Part shown: piece after piece, positions 20,188-28,731 of the stretch
Position numbering within the stretch: position 1 is the first letter of the stretch
Layout: every line of letters begins with the position of its first letter
DNA from: a virus
IMG/VR virus record: IMGVR_UViG_3300020281_000040
Location: 1 to 45,166 of that record
Length of the DNA: 45,166 nt
Reading direction: 5' to 3' (one strand)
Notes under the pieces: generated by a model
Told to the model about the DNA's origin: nothing
Seen by the model: only the letters and a program-made list of their open reading frames with translations
The model's database searches: none
Position numbers and translations under genes: made by a program

Positions 20188-21325
20188 TTAATATCCTTAC
20201 TATTTTTTGTCCTAGTTCTCTAAACCAGTACTCTTTATTTCCTCTAGTTGTTTCCGCTGCAGTGCCAATCCTTATACCACTTGTTTCAACAAAGTTACGA
20301 GGATCATTTGGAATACCATTTTTGTTTACAGTTATTCCATTTCTTTCTAATAAGTCAGCTGCTCCTCTGCCTGAATACTTGCTATCACTTAAATCTAGTA
20401 GTATAATATGACTGTCTGTTCCTTCTGTTAGAACACTCATTCCGTATTGTTTTAATGTAAGTGCCATTGCCTGTGCATTCTTAACTACTTGTTCTGAGTA
20501 TTCTTTAAATTCATCTGTATTTGCTTCCATAAAACATTGAGCTTTAGCTGCAATTATATTCATAAGTGGACCGCCTTGAGTGCCAGGGAATATTGCACTG
20601 TTTATTTTTTTAGAATATTCTGGATTATTCCATAAAATCATGCCGCCTCTAGGACCACGTAATGTTTTATGTGTCGTGCTTGTTACTACGTCAGCATAAG
20701 GTAAAGGCGAATCATATACTCCACCTGCAACCAAACCAGAATAGTGCGCCATGTCTGCAACTAGAAAAGCACCTACACCATCTGCAATATCTTTAAATGC
20801 CTTCCAATCGATTTGCCTAGGATACGCGCTTGCACCAGCTACAATTACTTTTGGCCGACTAACTTTTGCCAACGCTCGAATCTCTTCGTAGTTTAGTAAG
20901 CCATCTTCGCCTACACCGTAGGTTACTGAATTATAAACTTTACCACTTAACGTTGGAGGAGCACCGTGAGATAAATGACCACCACTCGCTAGATCCATGC
21001 CCATAAGTACATCGCCCGGATTCATAAGTGCTTGGTATACGGCTGTGTTTGCACCTACCCCGCTATGTGGTTGAACATTGGCAAACTGACATTTATATAA
21101 CTTTGTTACTTCATCGATTGCTAAGTCTTCAATCTCATCCATATGATCACAACCATTGTAGTATCTTTTACCAGAATAACCTTCAGCATACTTATTCGTA
21201 AAAACACTTCCACATAAATCTTTTACAGCTTGACTTGCAAAGTTTTCGCTTGCTATAAGTTCAATTGTATCATTTTGTCTGTTGATTTCTCTATCTAAAA
21301 TTTCTTTAATTTTTGGATATATCAT
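20180..21325 (-). CDS. glyA: Serine hydroxymethyltransferase (GlyA)
   Basis: A 381-aa PLP enzyme that interconverts serine plus tetrahydrofolate with glycine plus methylene-tetrahydrofolate. Family landmarks are ELIASENFAS, TNKYAEGYSGKRYYNGC, VQPHSGVGANTAVY, GGHLSHG, VADMAHYSGLVAGGVY and the PLP-lysine segment TSTTHKTLRGPRGG. It is about 35 residues shorter than E. coli GlyA (417), mainly at the C-terminus, but the active site is intact. AAAGG lies 6 nt before the ATG. Methylene-THF is the cofactor for dCMP hydroxymethylase, giving a direct link to hydroxymethylcytosine synthesis. It overlaps the DadA-like gene by 20 bases. Confidence 0.95.
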   Translation of the reverse strand: MIYPKIKEILDREINRQNDTIELIASENFASQAVKDLCGSVFTNKYAEGYSGKRYYNGCDHMDEIEDLAIDEVTKLYKCQFANVQPHSGVGANTAVYQALMNPGDVLMGMDLASGGHLSHGAPPTLSGKVYNSVTYGVGEDGLLNYEEIRALAKVSRPKVIVAGASAYPRQIDWKAFKDIADGVGAFLVADMAHYSGLVAGGVYDSPLPYADVVTSTTHKTLRGPRGGMILWNNPEYSKKINSAIFPGTQGGPLMNIIAAKAQCFMEANTDEFKEYSEQVVKNAQAMALTLKQYGMSVLTEGTDSHIILLDLSDSKYSGRGAADLLERNGITVNKNGIPNDPRNFVETSGIRIGTAAETTRGNKEYWFRELGQKIVRILNG

Positions 21326-22499
21326 TTGCTACCTTTTCTGCTAAAGCCATTCCCATAGTCCAGCCAAGATGGCCAGCTCCGCTGTTAACCCACAACCCTT
21401 TTACTTTACCAACAACTGGTAACATATTTGGTGTCATCGGTCTTAAACACGCCCATTTTTCAAAACTATCTTGTTTTACAAATGTGTTTTCTTTTACCCA
21501 ATTAGTTAATGGTTTAATTCTATCTTCTCTAATATCATGATTCCAACCAGCGAGTTCTGCTGTACCAGCAACTCTAAACACGTTATTACCAAAAAGTGAT
21601 GCTACAATTTTTTTGTCATCATCAAGTATTGATATAGTTGGAGCTTCATAAGATTTTTGATATGTTATAGAATAACCTTTAATAGGATATATGTTTAAAC
21701 TTGGTAAAAAAGCACTGGTATAAGCACCTGCACATACTATCACTTCATCATAATCTTTTTTAAGAGTATCGATACTAATAGCCATATCTCTTGGATTAGA
21801 CCAAAACACTTCGTTTTCATTACGAACTATTTTATTAATACGAAAACTATAATTATAATCTTTACTAGCTAGCATATATGTCGACAACTTAGTAGTAAAA
21901 GCATGTATGTCTCCGACTGAATCACCTTTAGTAATAGTAGCACCGACAACATCATTTGATTTAATATTATACTTTATAAGATTAGTTTTTGTTTTAACTC
22001 TCCCCCAACCAGTATCTTTAAATCTATCTAGAGTTCTTTGCGCTTTATTCCAAGACTTTTGATTTTTATATATGTGCAATATGCCACAGTCGTTATGATG
22101 AAAGTCAATATCTATTTCTTTCATTAACTTTTTAAACAGCCTACGCGATCTTAAACTGTATTCAATAGTCTTACGAGTATTGTAATCGTACTTATTAGTA
22201 ATAGTTGCACCGATAAAACCTGCAATCCATTTTACTTTACGCCATGACCAATGATCCGGTCTAAAAGCCAATGGAGCATCTGGTTGCGTTAACCATTTTA
22301 TGCCTTTGACTATATTATCATAACTATTCCATACTTCTGCATTACATACAGAAAGTTGACCACCATTTGCGTAACTACATTGTTCAGCCACGCCATTAGG
22401 ATCGAATAAAACTACTTTATATTTTTTAGCTAAAAAGTATGCGGTGGTTACACCAGCAACTCCACCACCAATAATCGCTATGCTCTTTGAGCTCCCCAA
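21306..22499 (-). CDS. dadA: FAD-dependent D-amino-acid dehydrogenase-like oxidoreductase (DadA family)
   Basis: A 397-aa flavoprotein of the DAO/DadA family that oxidatively deaminates D-amino acids or related small amines. The N-terminal dinucleotide fold is IAIIGGGVAGVTTAYFLAKK, followed by YANGGQLS. VIVCAGAYTS and the C-terminal CLRPMTPNMLPVVG and WVNSGAGHLGWTMGMA are close to DadA signatures. The start codon is a TTG at 22499 with GGAG 7 nt upstream; no ATG exists near the fold's start. It overlaps glutaredoxin and glyA, so the three are a coupled set. Possible substrates include D-alanine, glycine or sarcosine, the last two suggested by the neighbouring glyA (inference). Confidence 0.85.
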   Translation of the reverse strand: MGSSKSIAIIGGGVAGVTTAYFLAKKYKVVLFDPNGVAEQCSYANGGQLSVCNAEVWNSYDNIVKGIKWLTQPDAPLAFRPDHWSWRKVKWIAGFIGATITNKYDYNTRKTIEYSLRSRRLFKKLMKEIDIDFHHNDCGILHIYKNQKSWNKAQRTLDRFKDTGWGRVKTKTNLIKYNIKSNDVVGATITKGDSVGDIHAFTTKLSTYMLASKDYNYSFRINKIVRNENEVFWSNPRDMAISIDTLKKDYDEVIVCAGAYTSAFLPSLNIYPIKGYSITYQKSYEAPTISILDDDKKIVASLFGNNVFRVAGTAELAGWNHDIREDRIKPLTNWVKENTFVKQDSFEKWACLRPMTPNMLPVVGKVKGLWVNSGAGHLGWTMGMALAEKVANDISKN

Positions 22500-22777
22500 T
22501 TTTCGACTCCACCTATATAGTTTTCATAATCAAGTTCAGCTTCTACATGCTCTCGTGTAAGTTCTGTAGTTGGAAACTTATTTAAATGCGTATCATTCCA
22601 ATATAATTGAGGGACTGTTCTGTGTCCTTTTTCTCTTAAGAAATCTTTCGCGAATAAATCATGACTTATATTTATCTCTCTAAAATCATATCCCCAGTTA
22701 ACGAGTTTTTTCTTTAACTCGTAACAGTAGTAACAATCTTCTTGAGTATATAAAGTTAATTTAATTGAATTGAACAT
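22478..22777 (-). CDS. grx: Glutaredoxin
   Basis: A 99-aa thioredoxin-fold protein with the redox motif CYYC (in LYTQEDCYYCYELKKKL), the cis-proline loop TVPQLYW and a shortened C-terminus. It probably reduces ribonucleotide reductase or other disulfides during infection, like T4 NrdC. It overlaps gene 44 by 17 bases and the DadA-like gene by 22 bases. Confidence 0.9.
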   Translation of the reverse strand: MFNSIKLTLYTQEDCYYCYELKKKLVNWGYDFREINISHDLFAKDFLREKGHRTVPQLYWNDTHLNKFPTTELTREHVEAELDYENYIGGVENWGAQRA

Positions 22778-23699
22778 CTGACATAACCTCCGTTAAACAA
22801 GCCACCACGTTAAGTTCGTGGTCAGCTACAAATGCGTTTTTATATTGATAATCTGCAAGAATAAGCACCAATTGTGGTATTGATTGAGGCGCAACCTTAT
22901 CACTCATTCTATCGTACATGGCTCTAAAAATTGCGCTTGCATCTGTATCTATATTGTTTACTATCCAATTTCTCATCTTTTTAAAATCTTTATTTTTCAA
23001 ATGAGAGAAAAGATCATCATAGTTTTTATCTTTGATATTAGTAAGTATTCCACTATCAATCATACCATTGATCGAATATCTTTGTAATTCGTTTAATACT
23101 CTTCTCCAATCAGGAGCAAACTTCATTATAAGTTCAGCTATAGCTTTATCATCATACTTAGTTTGTTCGTTTGAGAGTATAAGTTGACACCTTGCCATAA
23201 AATTTTGGCAAAGATCTACCATATCTTTTTTAGAAGTATTAAACTCATATACACCACACCTAGAATGAAGTGGTTCAATAATACGATTTTTAAAATTACA
23301 GGTTAAAATAAATCTACAATTATTAGAAAACTCTTCGATAAAGCCACGAAGAGCTGGTTGAGTAGATTGCGGATTAAGATAATCTGCTTCATCGAGGATA
23401 ACTACTTTATATCCACCTTGTAAAGAAACTGATGAAGCAAACTGTTTTATTTTGGTTCTTAACGTGTCAATGTTGCCTTCTTCAGAACCATTAATTAATA
23501 TATAATCGCAGTCGAGCTCATTACATAGAGCTCGAGCTACGGTAGTTTTACCTAAGCCAGCAGTACCAGTGAATAACATATTAGGGAGTTCACCACCAGT
23601 AACTATCTTTTGGAAGGTCTTTTTTAAAGACTCAGGTAAAATAGTATCTTCTATTTTTGTAGGCCGATATTTTTCAACCCATAGAAATTCATTTGACAT
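22761..23699 (-). CDS. gp44: Clamp-loader ATPase gp44
   Basis: A 312-aa AAA+ clamp-loader subunit. Walker A is GTAGLGKT at 45-52, Walker B VVILDEADYL near 99-108, and the arginine finger region is LHSRCGVYEF. Near-full T4 length (319). GGAG lies upstream of the ATG. The 49-bp gap before it holds a weak early-type promoter candidate. Together with gp62 it loads gp45, the clamp on which I infer the modification enzymes ride. Confidence 0.96.
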   Translation of the reverse strand: MSNEFLWVEKYRPTKIEDTILPESLKKTFQKIVTGGELPNMLFTGTAGLGKTTVARALCNELDCDYILINGSEEGNIDTLRTKIKQFASSVSLQGGYKVVILDEADYLNPQSTQPALRGFIEEFSNNCRFILTCNFKNRIIEPLHSRCGVYEFNTSKKDMVDLCQNFMARCQLILSNEQTKYDDKAIAELIMKFAPDWRRVLNELQRYSINGMIDSGILTNIKDKNYDDLFSHLKNKDFKKMRNWIVNNIDTDASAIFRAMYDRMSDKVAPQSIPQLVLILADYQYKNAFVADHELNVVACLTEVMSDVQFN

Positions 23700-23719
23700 T
23701 TACGTATTCTCCATAACAA

Positions 23720-23748
23720 AATAATAAAATCAATAATCATTACGTAAA
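23720..23748 (-). promoter_or_regulatory. Weak early-type promoter candidate for gene 44
   Basis: TTTACG (23743-23748) and a poor -10 (ATTATT at 23720-23725) 17 bp apart on the minus strand. The -35 is identical to that of uvsX. The -10 matches the consensus at only half the positions. Confidence 0.3.
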
Positions 23749-23985
23749 TTATTTTTTAGGTTTAGTCTCATTTTCAGTTTGAGTACTAGTATCAGCCATA
23801 GCGTCTTCTTGCTGAATCTGCTCTGATAACTGAATGATTTGTACACACTGATCTCTTAAACCACCGATGGTTGTAAGCTCTTCGCCTTTAAAACCACCTC
23901 TTTGAGTTACAGCATCAATAACTGCTACTGTACTTCTAGCCGCCTTATTACTAAGGTCTTTTAATTGCTTCAAATTTTCTGACAT
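23749..23985 (-). CDS. Small protein between 45 and 44 (78 aa), unknown
   Basis: A 78-residue protein starting MSENLKQLKDLSNKAARSTV, with a helical N-terminal half and an acidic, disordered tail (STQTENETKPKK). The start at 23985 is chosen because it directly follows the gp45 stop (23987-23989). A longer in-frame start at 24021 would overlap gp45 by 35 bases. T4 has small rpbA-type genes near this position (rpbA follows 45), but I see no sequence reason to equate them. Confidence 0.65.
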   Translation of the reverse strand: MSENLKQLKDLSNKAARSTVAVIDAVTQRGGFKGEELTTIGGLRDQCVQIIQLSEQIQQEDAMADTSTQTENETKPKK

Positions 23986-23986
23986 G

Positions 23987-24664
23987 TCATGCTCCGTATG
24001 TTGAAGTTTTTTCAAGTGCAATCCAATATTTTACACCTACCTCTTTGTGTTTGAATTGCGTTATTAATCTAGAGGATATTTCTACATCGTAATCACCAGC
24101 TAGGATTTTAAGATTAGAAATTTTGATGACAAAATTAAAGACAGCGTCCTGTTTAAATTCACCATCTATATCAATAGAAAATGCGTTTGATGTTGCATTT
24201 TGGTTCTCAACAATTGAGAGACTTAACACGCCATCTTTTGCTGATATTGATAATTCGTCGTGACCTAACGTAGAAGCAGCTTTTTTAAGTTTATTTAAAG
24301 TATCGTTATCTAAAGTAAACTTAACGTCTGGCTCTGGCATCGTTACGTCTTTTGTCGGTGTTGTAACTGTTTCTTCAGCAGCATAGAAGTATTTAACTTT
24401 TGATCTACCGCTTTCATCTTGAACGATAACAAAGTCATCTTCAAATTTTAAGTCTGGATTATTAACTAATCCCATAACACCAATGAATTCATTTAAATCA
24501 TATATACCAAAATCTTTTTCAAAGTTTTCGGCGATATCAGCTGTTGCCACTACGTTTTTAGCTTCACTGATAGTTTTTATAGTTGATCCAGTTTTAATCA
24601 AAAGGTTTTGATTAATACCAGAAAAGTTCCTAAGAACGTCTACAGTACTTTCACTTAATTGCAT
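23987..24664 (-). CDS. gp45: Sliding clamp gp45
   Basis: A 225-aa PCNA-like clamp (T4 228 aa). It begins MQLSESTVDVLRNFSGINQN and contains the gp45 segments IYDLNEFIGVMGL and ISISAKDG-like strands (ELSISAKDGVLSLSI). It forms a trimeric ring that tethers polymerase gp43 and, in T4, also the late sigma factor gp55 and co-activator gp33. Its own early-type promoter lies at 24698-24726, and AAGG precedes the ATG. It is the predicted docking site for the LEDFFV-type tails found on the modification enzymes. Confidence 0.95.
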   Translation of the reverse strand: MQLSESTVDVLRNFSGINQNLLIKTGSTIKTISEAKNVVATADIAENFEKDFGIYDLNEFIGVMGLVNNPDLKFEDDFVIVQDESGRSKVKYFYAAEETVTTPTKDVTMPEPDVKFTLDNDTLNKLKKAASTLGHDELSISAKDGVLSLSIVENQNATSNAFSIDIDGEFKQDAVFNFVIKISNLKILAGDYDVEISSRLITQFKHKEVGVKYWIALEKTSTYGA

Positions 24665-24697
24665 AATATACCTTCCTTGTATTGTTTAATTGTTATT

Positions 24698-24726
24698 ATT
24701 ATAACATATTTTTTTACAAAAGTAAA
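24698..24726 (-). promoter_or_regulatory. Early-type promoter for gp45
   Basis: TTTACT (24721-24726), 17-bp spacer, TATAAT (24698-24703) on the minus strand, in the gap between genes 46 and 45. Leader of about 27 nt with AAGGAAGG. Confidence 0.75.
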
Positions 24727-24729
24727 CAT

Positions 24730-26430
24730 TTATATTTTCATCTTAGAGAAATTCTTTTCTTTTGTAAATTCTAATTTTGATTGAAACTTTCCATCAAGTA
24801 TATCTCCCTTATGCGATATTATAAAAGTATTAGTATCTGCATCTAAGGTATATAATATCTTTAATAAGTTCTCAATACCATCATGGTCCAGAGACGAATC
24901 AAAGGTTTCATCCAATATCAACAAATTAGTTGCTACTGAATTTTTCATCTTCGCTATTTGCCGCCAAGTAAATAATAAAGATAAATCTATTCTTTGCTTT
25001 TCACCTTCACTAAATGAATCATATGTAAAATCATCTCGATGTCTAGATCGAATAGTTTCGTTAAAGTTTTCATCAAGATTAAAATGTACAAAAAAATCTA
25101 AAACTTGTAAGTATTGATTAACAAGTTTATTAATTGCTGGTAAATATTGTTTTATAATTTTAGTTTTTATTCCAGTATCTTTTAGCATTTCTGCAATCAC
25201 TGTGTTATAACCAAACTGTTCGTTTACTTTTAATTTTTCTTCGAAGAAACTTTCTTTTAAATCTTTCATAGAATTAAGATCTTTTCGAGCTTGAGATAAA
25301 TCTGCAGTAACTTCTTCTTCCAAATACTTTTTTAAGTCAGCGTTGCTTTGATTTAAAGACGTTATTTCTCTGTTGTTAGCATTTATAGTACTAGTTTTTT
25401 CTCTAATATGATTCATGATTTGCTCTAAATCATTAATTTCATTTTGTAAAGTTTGTTCGGTGCCAGCAATCATGTTTAAAGTTGTTTGTAACTGATAGGC
25501 TTCGTTCTTAATTTTACTTAATAATACGTCTTTATTAGTTATATCTTGCTCACATGTAGGACAAGTATCGTTCTGTTCCAAGAACATTCCTCTCTTTGCT
25601 ACAGTTTTCATTTGTTGTTTTACTTCTGCAGTTTGAGATATTATATTATTCTTCTTATCTTGTAATTTTTTATACTCATTATCTGTATCGTTATCTTCTA
25701 ACTCGCGAGATAATTCAGAGTTTTCATTTTGCAGTTTAATTATCTTTTCTTCTGCGGTCTTAACTTGCTTTTGATATTTCTTTTTATTCTCTTCAGTTAA
25801 AGCTGCAATATCTCTTATGTACTTTGTTTGTTGTTCTATTTTAGTAGAGTTTATCTCGATATCTTTGTTTATAGTTGCTAGTTTATCTTTTAAAACAGAG
25901 TTTTTTTCTCTTAATATTACGTTCATCTTAGAAAAGATGTTAATATCCAGAAGGTCCTCTATAACATCTCTACGATGTCCAGCATTGAGTTGCATAAAAG
26001 GAATAAATGATGAAGAACCTAACACAACAACCTGATGGAAACTCTTATGGTTGAGTTTCAAGATATTTTGTTCGAGTATCTTTTGGTATTCGTTAGCATG
26101 AGATGACTGATTAATCATCGTGCCGTCTTTCCATATCTCAAATATGGTTGGTTTTATTCCACGTATGATCTTAAAATAAGCTTTGCCAATATAAAATTCT
26201 ACTTCTACTACACACTGTTTTTGATTTATAGAGTTAACAAGTTGACTCTTCATTATCTTACGATGTGGTTTACCAAATAACGAGAATGATAAGGCATCGA
26301 GCATGGTAGACTTACCAGCACCATTATGACCTACTACTAAAGTAGACTTGTACTTATTTAAATTAATCTCGGTAAAACTGTTTCCAGACGACAAGAAATT
26401 CTTGTACTTAATAGTTTTAAATATAATCAT
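24730..26430 (-). CDS. gp46: Recombination nuclease ATPase subunit gp46 (Rad50/SbcC-like)
   Basis: A 566-aa SMC-like ATPase that with gp47 resects DNA ends and feeds recombination-dependent replication. Walker A GHNGAGKS is at residues 34-41. Two long coiled-coil stretches flank a zinc hook (NDTCPTCEQDI). The signature motif is FSEGEKQRIDLSLLF, Walker B NLLILDETFDSSLD, and FIISHKGD is near the end. The length matches T4 gp46 (560). It overlaps gene 47 by 4 bases. Confidence 0.96.
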   Translation of the reverse strand: MIIFKTIKYKNFLSSGNSFTEINLNKYKSTLVVGHNGAGKSTMLDALSFSLFGKPHRKIMKSQLVNSINQKQCVVEVEFYIGKAYFKIIRGIKPTIFEIWKDGTMINQSSHANEYQKILEQNILKLNHKSFHQVVVLGSSSFIPFMQLNAGHRRDVIEDLLDINIFSKMNVILREKNSVLKDKLATINKDIEINSTKIEQQTKYIRDIAALTEENKKKYQKQVKTAEEKIIKLQNENSELSRELEDNDTDNEYKKLQDKKNNIISQTAEVKQQMKTVAKRGMFLEQNDTCPTCEQDITNKDVLLSKIKNEAYQLQTTLNMIAGTEQTLQNEINDLEQIMNHIREKTSTINANNREITSLNQSNADLKKYLEEEVTADLSQARKDLNSMKDLKESFFEEKLKVNEQFGYNTVIAEMLKDTGIKTKIIKQYLPAINKLVNQYLQVLDFFVHFNLDENFNETIRSRHRDDFTYDSFSEGEKQRIDLSLLFTWRQIAKMKNSVATNLLILDETFDSSLDHDGIENLLKILYTLDADTNTFIISHKGDILDGKFQSKLEFTKEKNFSKMKI

Positions 26431-27485
26431 GCTATCTCTAAGGTTTGCGCTTCAGTCATAAGTTCACGCATCTGAACTTTTATCTTATCTTTATCTAAAT
26501 CTGTATCAACTGCATCGATATACGTATCAACAATTTCTGTAGTATCTTCGAAGTTCATGTCTTCATCTTCGACGTTTGCACCCATAAACTCGTTAAAGTT
26601 TTCTGCTATCTTTAACTCGTATATGTCTTGATTCTGTATGTTGTCTATAAATCTATCAAATGTAAAAGGATCAGTCTTTTCTGCGACTACGACCTTTACA
26701 AATTTTTTAGATAAATTTTTATTATAACTATTATAATCTATTTCTTTGTCATTGTAAACGATTTTTTCAAATAAAGTGTTATTATTTCTTATTTTTTCTA
26801 TATGTCTTGTTTCAGTATCAAGTATATGAAAGAACTTCGGATCATGCGCATCTGACCAAAAGAACTCCATTTGCGAACCAAGATACCAGATATTGTCTTT
26901 TTTAGAACCTACGTGATAATGACCAGTTAAAACTAATTCAAATCTTTTAAATATATCTGGACTCATGCCATGCGTGTTAGTTAATCCTCTCATCATTTCA
27001 AAACCTTTAAGTTCTAGATGAGCGCCTATCCAATCAGCTTTACAATCTTGTATGAAGTTCATAGACTGCTGATAGTTATCTTGACATATCCAAGGGACTA
27101 ATCCTATATTCAAAGAACCATATTTCAACACTTTTGGTTCCATTACTATATGGACTTCATTCATATAATGGCCTAGGCATTCTTTTAAACCATTTAATTC
27201 ATTAGTGTTCTTATAATACGTGTCATGATTCCCAGGAATAATGTCCATTGTCATTCCACGTTTTCTAAGTCTATCTAAAAAAACTCTTCTATTATGATTT
27301 AGTGCTTTAAAATTTACAAACTTACGATGATCGTAATAATCTCCAAGGTGTAGTATATGTTTTATTCCTTGCTTTTCACACTCAGGAAAAAATACTTCAT
27401 TGTAAAACTTTTCTGAATTATCTAAAAATATTTCTGAAGAGTTACGTATACCACAATGCGTATCGTTAAGTATCGCTATTTTCAT
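26427..27485 (-). CDS. gp47: Recombination nuclease subunit gp47 (Mre11/SbcD-like)
   Basis: A 352-aa metallophosphoesterase nuclease, partner of gp46. The phosphoesterase motifs are NDTHCGIR, HLGDYYDHR, IPGNHDTYY and LTGHYHVGS. Near-identical length to T4 gp47 (339). It overlaps the gp55 stop and the gp46 start by 4 bases each, so 55-47-46 form one coupled operon. Confidence 0.96.
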   Translation of the reverse strand: MKIAILNDTHCGIRNSSEIFLDNSEKFYNEVFFPECEKQGIKHILHLGDYYDHRKFVNFKALNHNRRVFLDRLRKRGMTMDIIPGNHDTYYKNTNELNGLKECLGHYMNEVHIVMEPKVLKYGSLNIGLVPWICQDNYQQSMNFIQDCKADWIGAHLELKGFEMMRGLTNTHGMSPDIFKRFELVLTGHYHVGSKKDNIWYLGSQMEFFWSDAHDPKFFHILDTETRHIEKIRNNNTLFEKIVYNDKEIDYNSYNKNLSKKFVKVVVAEKTDPFTFDRFIDNIQNQDIYELKIAENFNEFMGANVEDEDMNFEDTTEIVDTYIDAVDTDLDKDKIKVQMRELMTEAQTLEIA

Positions 27486-28072
27486 TGCATAAACTCGCTT
27501 AAGTCTGAATCAGCTATCTTGCTTCTTCTTTTCTTCTTTTCTGTTTTAACAAACTCTTTTATTTCTTTGTCTGTAGTTCGAACTCTTTCTATTCTATCTC
27601 TTAAAGTATCTACAAAGTGCGTTGATACTTGTTCGCCAACGCCACCACCTTCAAGATCGTTATCAACAAAATTCTCAATGCCAGCTTTTGTAAGATATTT
27701 TAATTTAATTTCTTGTTGTTTCTTTTCTTTCGTTATTCTACGTAAGAAAGCGTACCAAGTTATTTGTGTAAAGTAAGCAAAAGCGTTTGGCTTACCGGTT
27801 CTAGTGGCAGCTTCTAAATTATAGTTACTAATAGCTTTTAAACAGTTTTCAACTGCATCCATAACCATCTCTTCTCTATAAGTATATCTAATAAAATTAG
27901 CTTTATGAGACAAACCTTCAGCTATTCTTAAAAAACAAGTTGCGATATAGTCTGGTACTTTAGGTATTGTCGTTTCGTTTTTCTTAGCTTCTTCGACTTT
28001 CTCTACGTACGTGACTACTGCAGTAGAAAAATCATTATTATTCACGTAATGAATACTTTTTTTACGGGCCAT
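27482..28072 (-). CDS. gp55: Late-transcription sigma factor gp55
   Basis: A 196-aa T4 gp55-like sigma factor that directs host RNA polymerase to TATAAATA late promoters. A sigma-70 region-2-like core is visible (REEMVMDAVENCLKAISNYN, NAFAYFTQITWYAFLRRI). The ATG at 28072 is chosen because AAAGGTGG lies 5 nt before it; an ATG at 28087 lies before that SD. The C-terminus SDLSEFMQ is an acidic-hydrophobic tail of the kind T4 gp55 uses to bind gp45. The six TATAAATA promoters in this window are its expected targets. Confidence 0.92.
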   Translation of the reverse strand: MARKKSIHYVNNNDFSTAVVTYVEKVEEAKKNETTIPKVPDYIATCFLRIAEGLSHKANFIRYTYREEMVMDAVENCLKAISNYNLEAATRTGKPNAFAYFTQITWYAFLRRITKEKKQQEIKLKYLTKAGIENFVDNDLEGGGVGEQVSTHFVDTLRDRIERVRTTDKEIKEFVKTEKKKRRSKIADSDLSEFMQ

Positions 28073-28092
28073 TTTACCACCTTTCATAATAT

Positions 28093-28121
28093 ATTATACA
28101 ACAATTTTTAGTAAAAGTAAA
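28093..28121 (-). promoter_or_regulatory. Early-type promoter for 55-47-46
   Basis: TTTACT (28116-28121), 17-bp spacer, TATAAT (28093-28098) on the minus strand; leader of about 14 nt to the chosen ATG. It is divergent from the plus-strand promoter at 28157-28185. Confidence 0.75.
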
Positions 28122-28133
28122 TACATTTTTTCA

Positions 28134-28146
28134 CAACTAAGAGTTG
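28134..28146. promoter_or_regulatory. Inverted repeat between divergent promoters
   Basis: CAACT-AAG-AGTTG, a perfect 5-bp dyad flanked by T-runs on the left and A-runs on the right. Its centre (28140) is about equidistant from the two -35 elements (28121 and 28157). This is the geometry of a shared operator or of paired upstream elements. Confidence 0.45.
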
Positions 28147-28156
28147 AAAAAAAACG

Positions 28157-28185
28157 TTTACAAACTCAAAAAAATGGTTTATAAT
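28157..28185 (+). promoter_or_regulatory. Plus-strand early-type promoter with no downstream plus-strand gene
   Basis: TTTACA (28157-28162), 17-bp spacer, TATAAT (28180-28185) on the plus strand, as strong as any in the window. A transcript would start near 28192 and run antisense into the 170-aa gene and uvsW. Only tiny ORFs follow (8 codons from 28196, 18 codons from 28222). It may produce a small or antisense RNA. Confidence 0.6.
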
Positions 28186-28218
28186 AAAAGAGTATATGGG
28201 GAGGGAAGGAATATACCA

Positions 28219-28731
28219 TTAATGATAAGTCTTATTTCCTCTAGGTTTAAATTTTATAATATTACTACCGCGATCTGAATCATTTACCGGCGGCTCTTCT
28301 GGCATCATTCCATATTTTTCTTCTAAAAATGAGTCCATTTCTTCGTCAGTCATATCTCTGATCGCTTGGTTAACTTCGTCAATATTAGCATAAGTAGATC
28401 TATTTTTCGTCTTACCGCGATTTTTAAGTTCGTGTGTTATCGCTCTAAGGCATGCTCTATAGTGCTTTAAAATATCTGGCGTTGGATTACTTGATACTAC
28501 TATGTGAGATGAGTTAATCGTTTGCAAAGAAGACGGATCGTCTTGTAAACTTAACCATGGCCTAAAGCAAAAAAACTTAATGCCTCTCATATAATCTTCT
28601 ACTGATATTACTTTAAGTGCTTTACAAACTACAACATCTGCTATATCGTCTCCGGTATTCCAATCGAGAACTTCGCATACTATCTCGTCGTTATTTGTAA
28701 GTTTAAAATGTTTTATATTAAGATTGGTCAT
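28219..28731 (-). CDS. Conserved hypothetical protein downstream of uvsW (170 aa)
   Basis: A 170-aa protein. The first 80 residues alternate strands (IKHFKLTNNDEIVCEVLDW, DVVVCKALKVISVEDY, GIKFFCFRPWLSL) in a pattern compatible with a small Sm-like barrel, but this is a weak structural guess. The rest is helical and acidic (DEVNQAIRDMTDEEMDSFLEEK). It overlaps the uvsW stop by 4 bases (ATGA). It resembles unnamed proteins seen near uvsW in marine T4-like phages. Its 3' end is overlapped by a predicted antisense transcript. Confidence 0.65.
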   Translation of the reverse strand: MTNLNIKHFKLTNNDEIVCEVLDWNTGDDIADVVVCKALKVISVEDYMRGIKFFCFRPWLSLQDDPSSLQTINSSHIVVSSNPTPDILKHYRACLRAITHELKNRGKTKNRSTYANIDEVNQAIRDMTDEEMDSFLEEKYGMMPEEPPVNDSDRGSNIIKFKPRGNKTYH

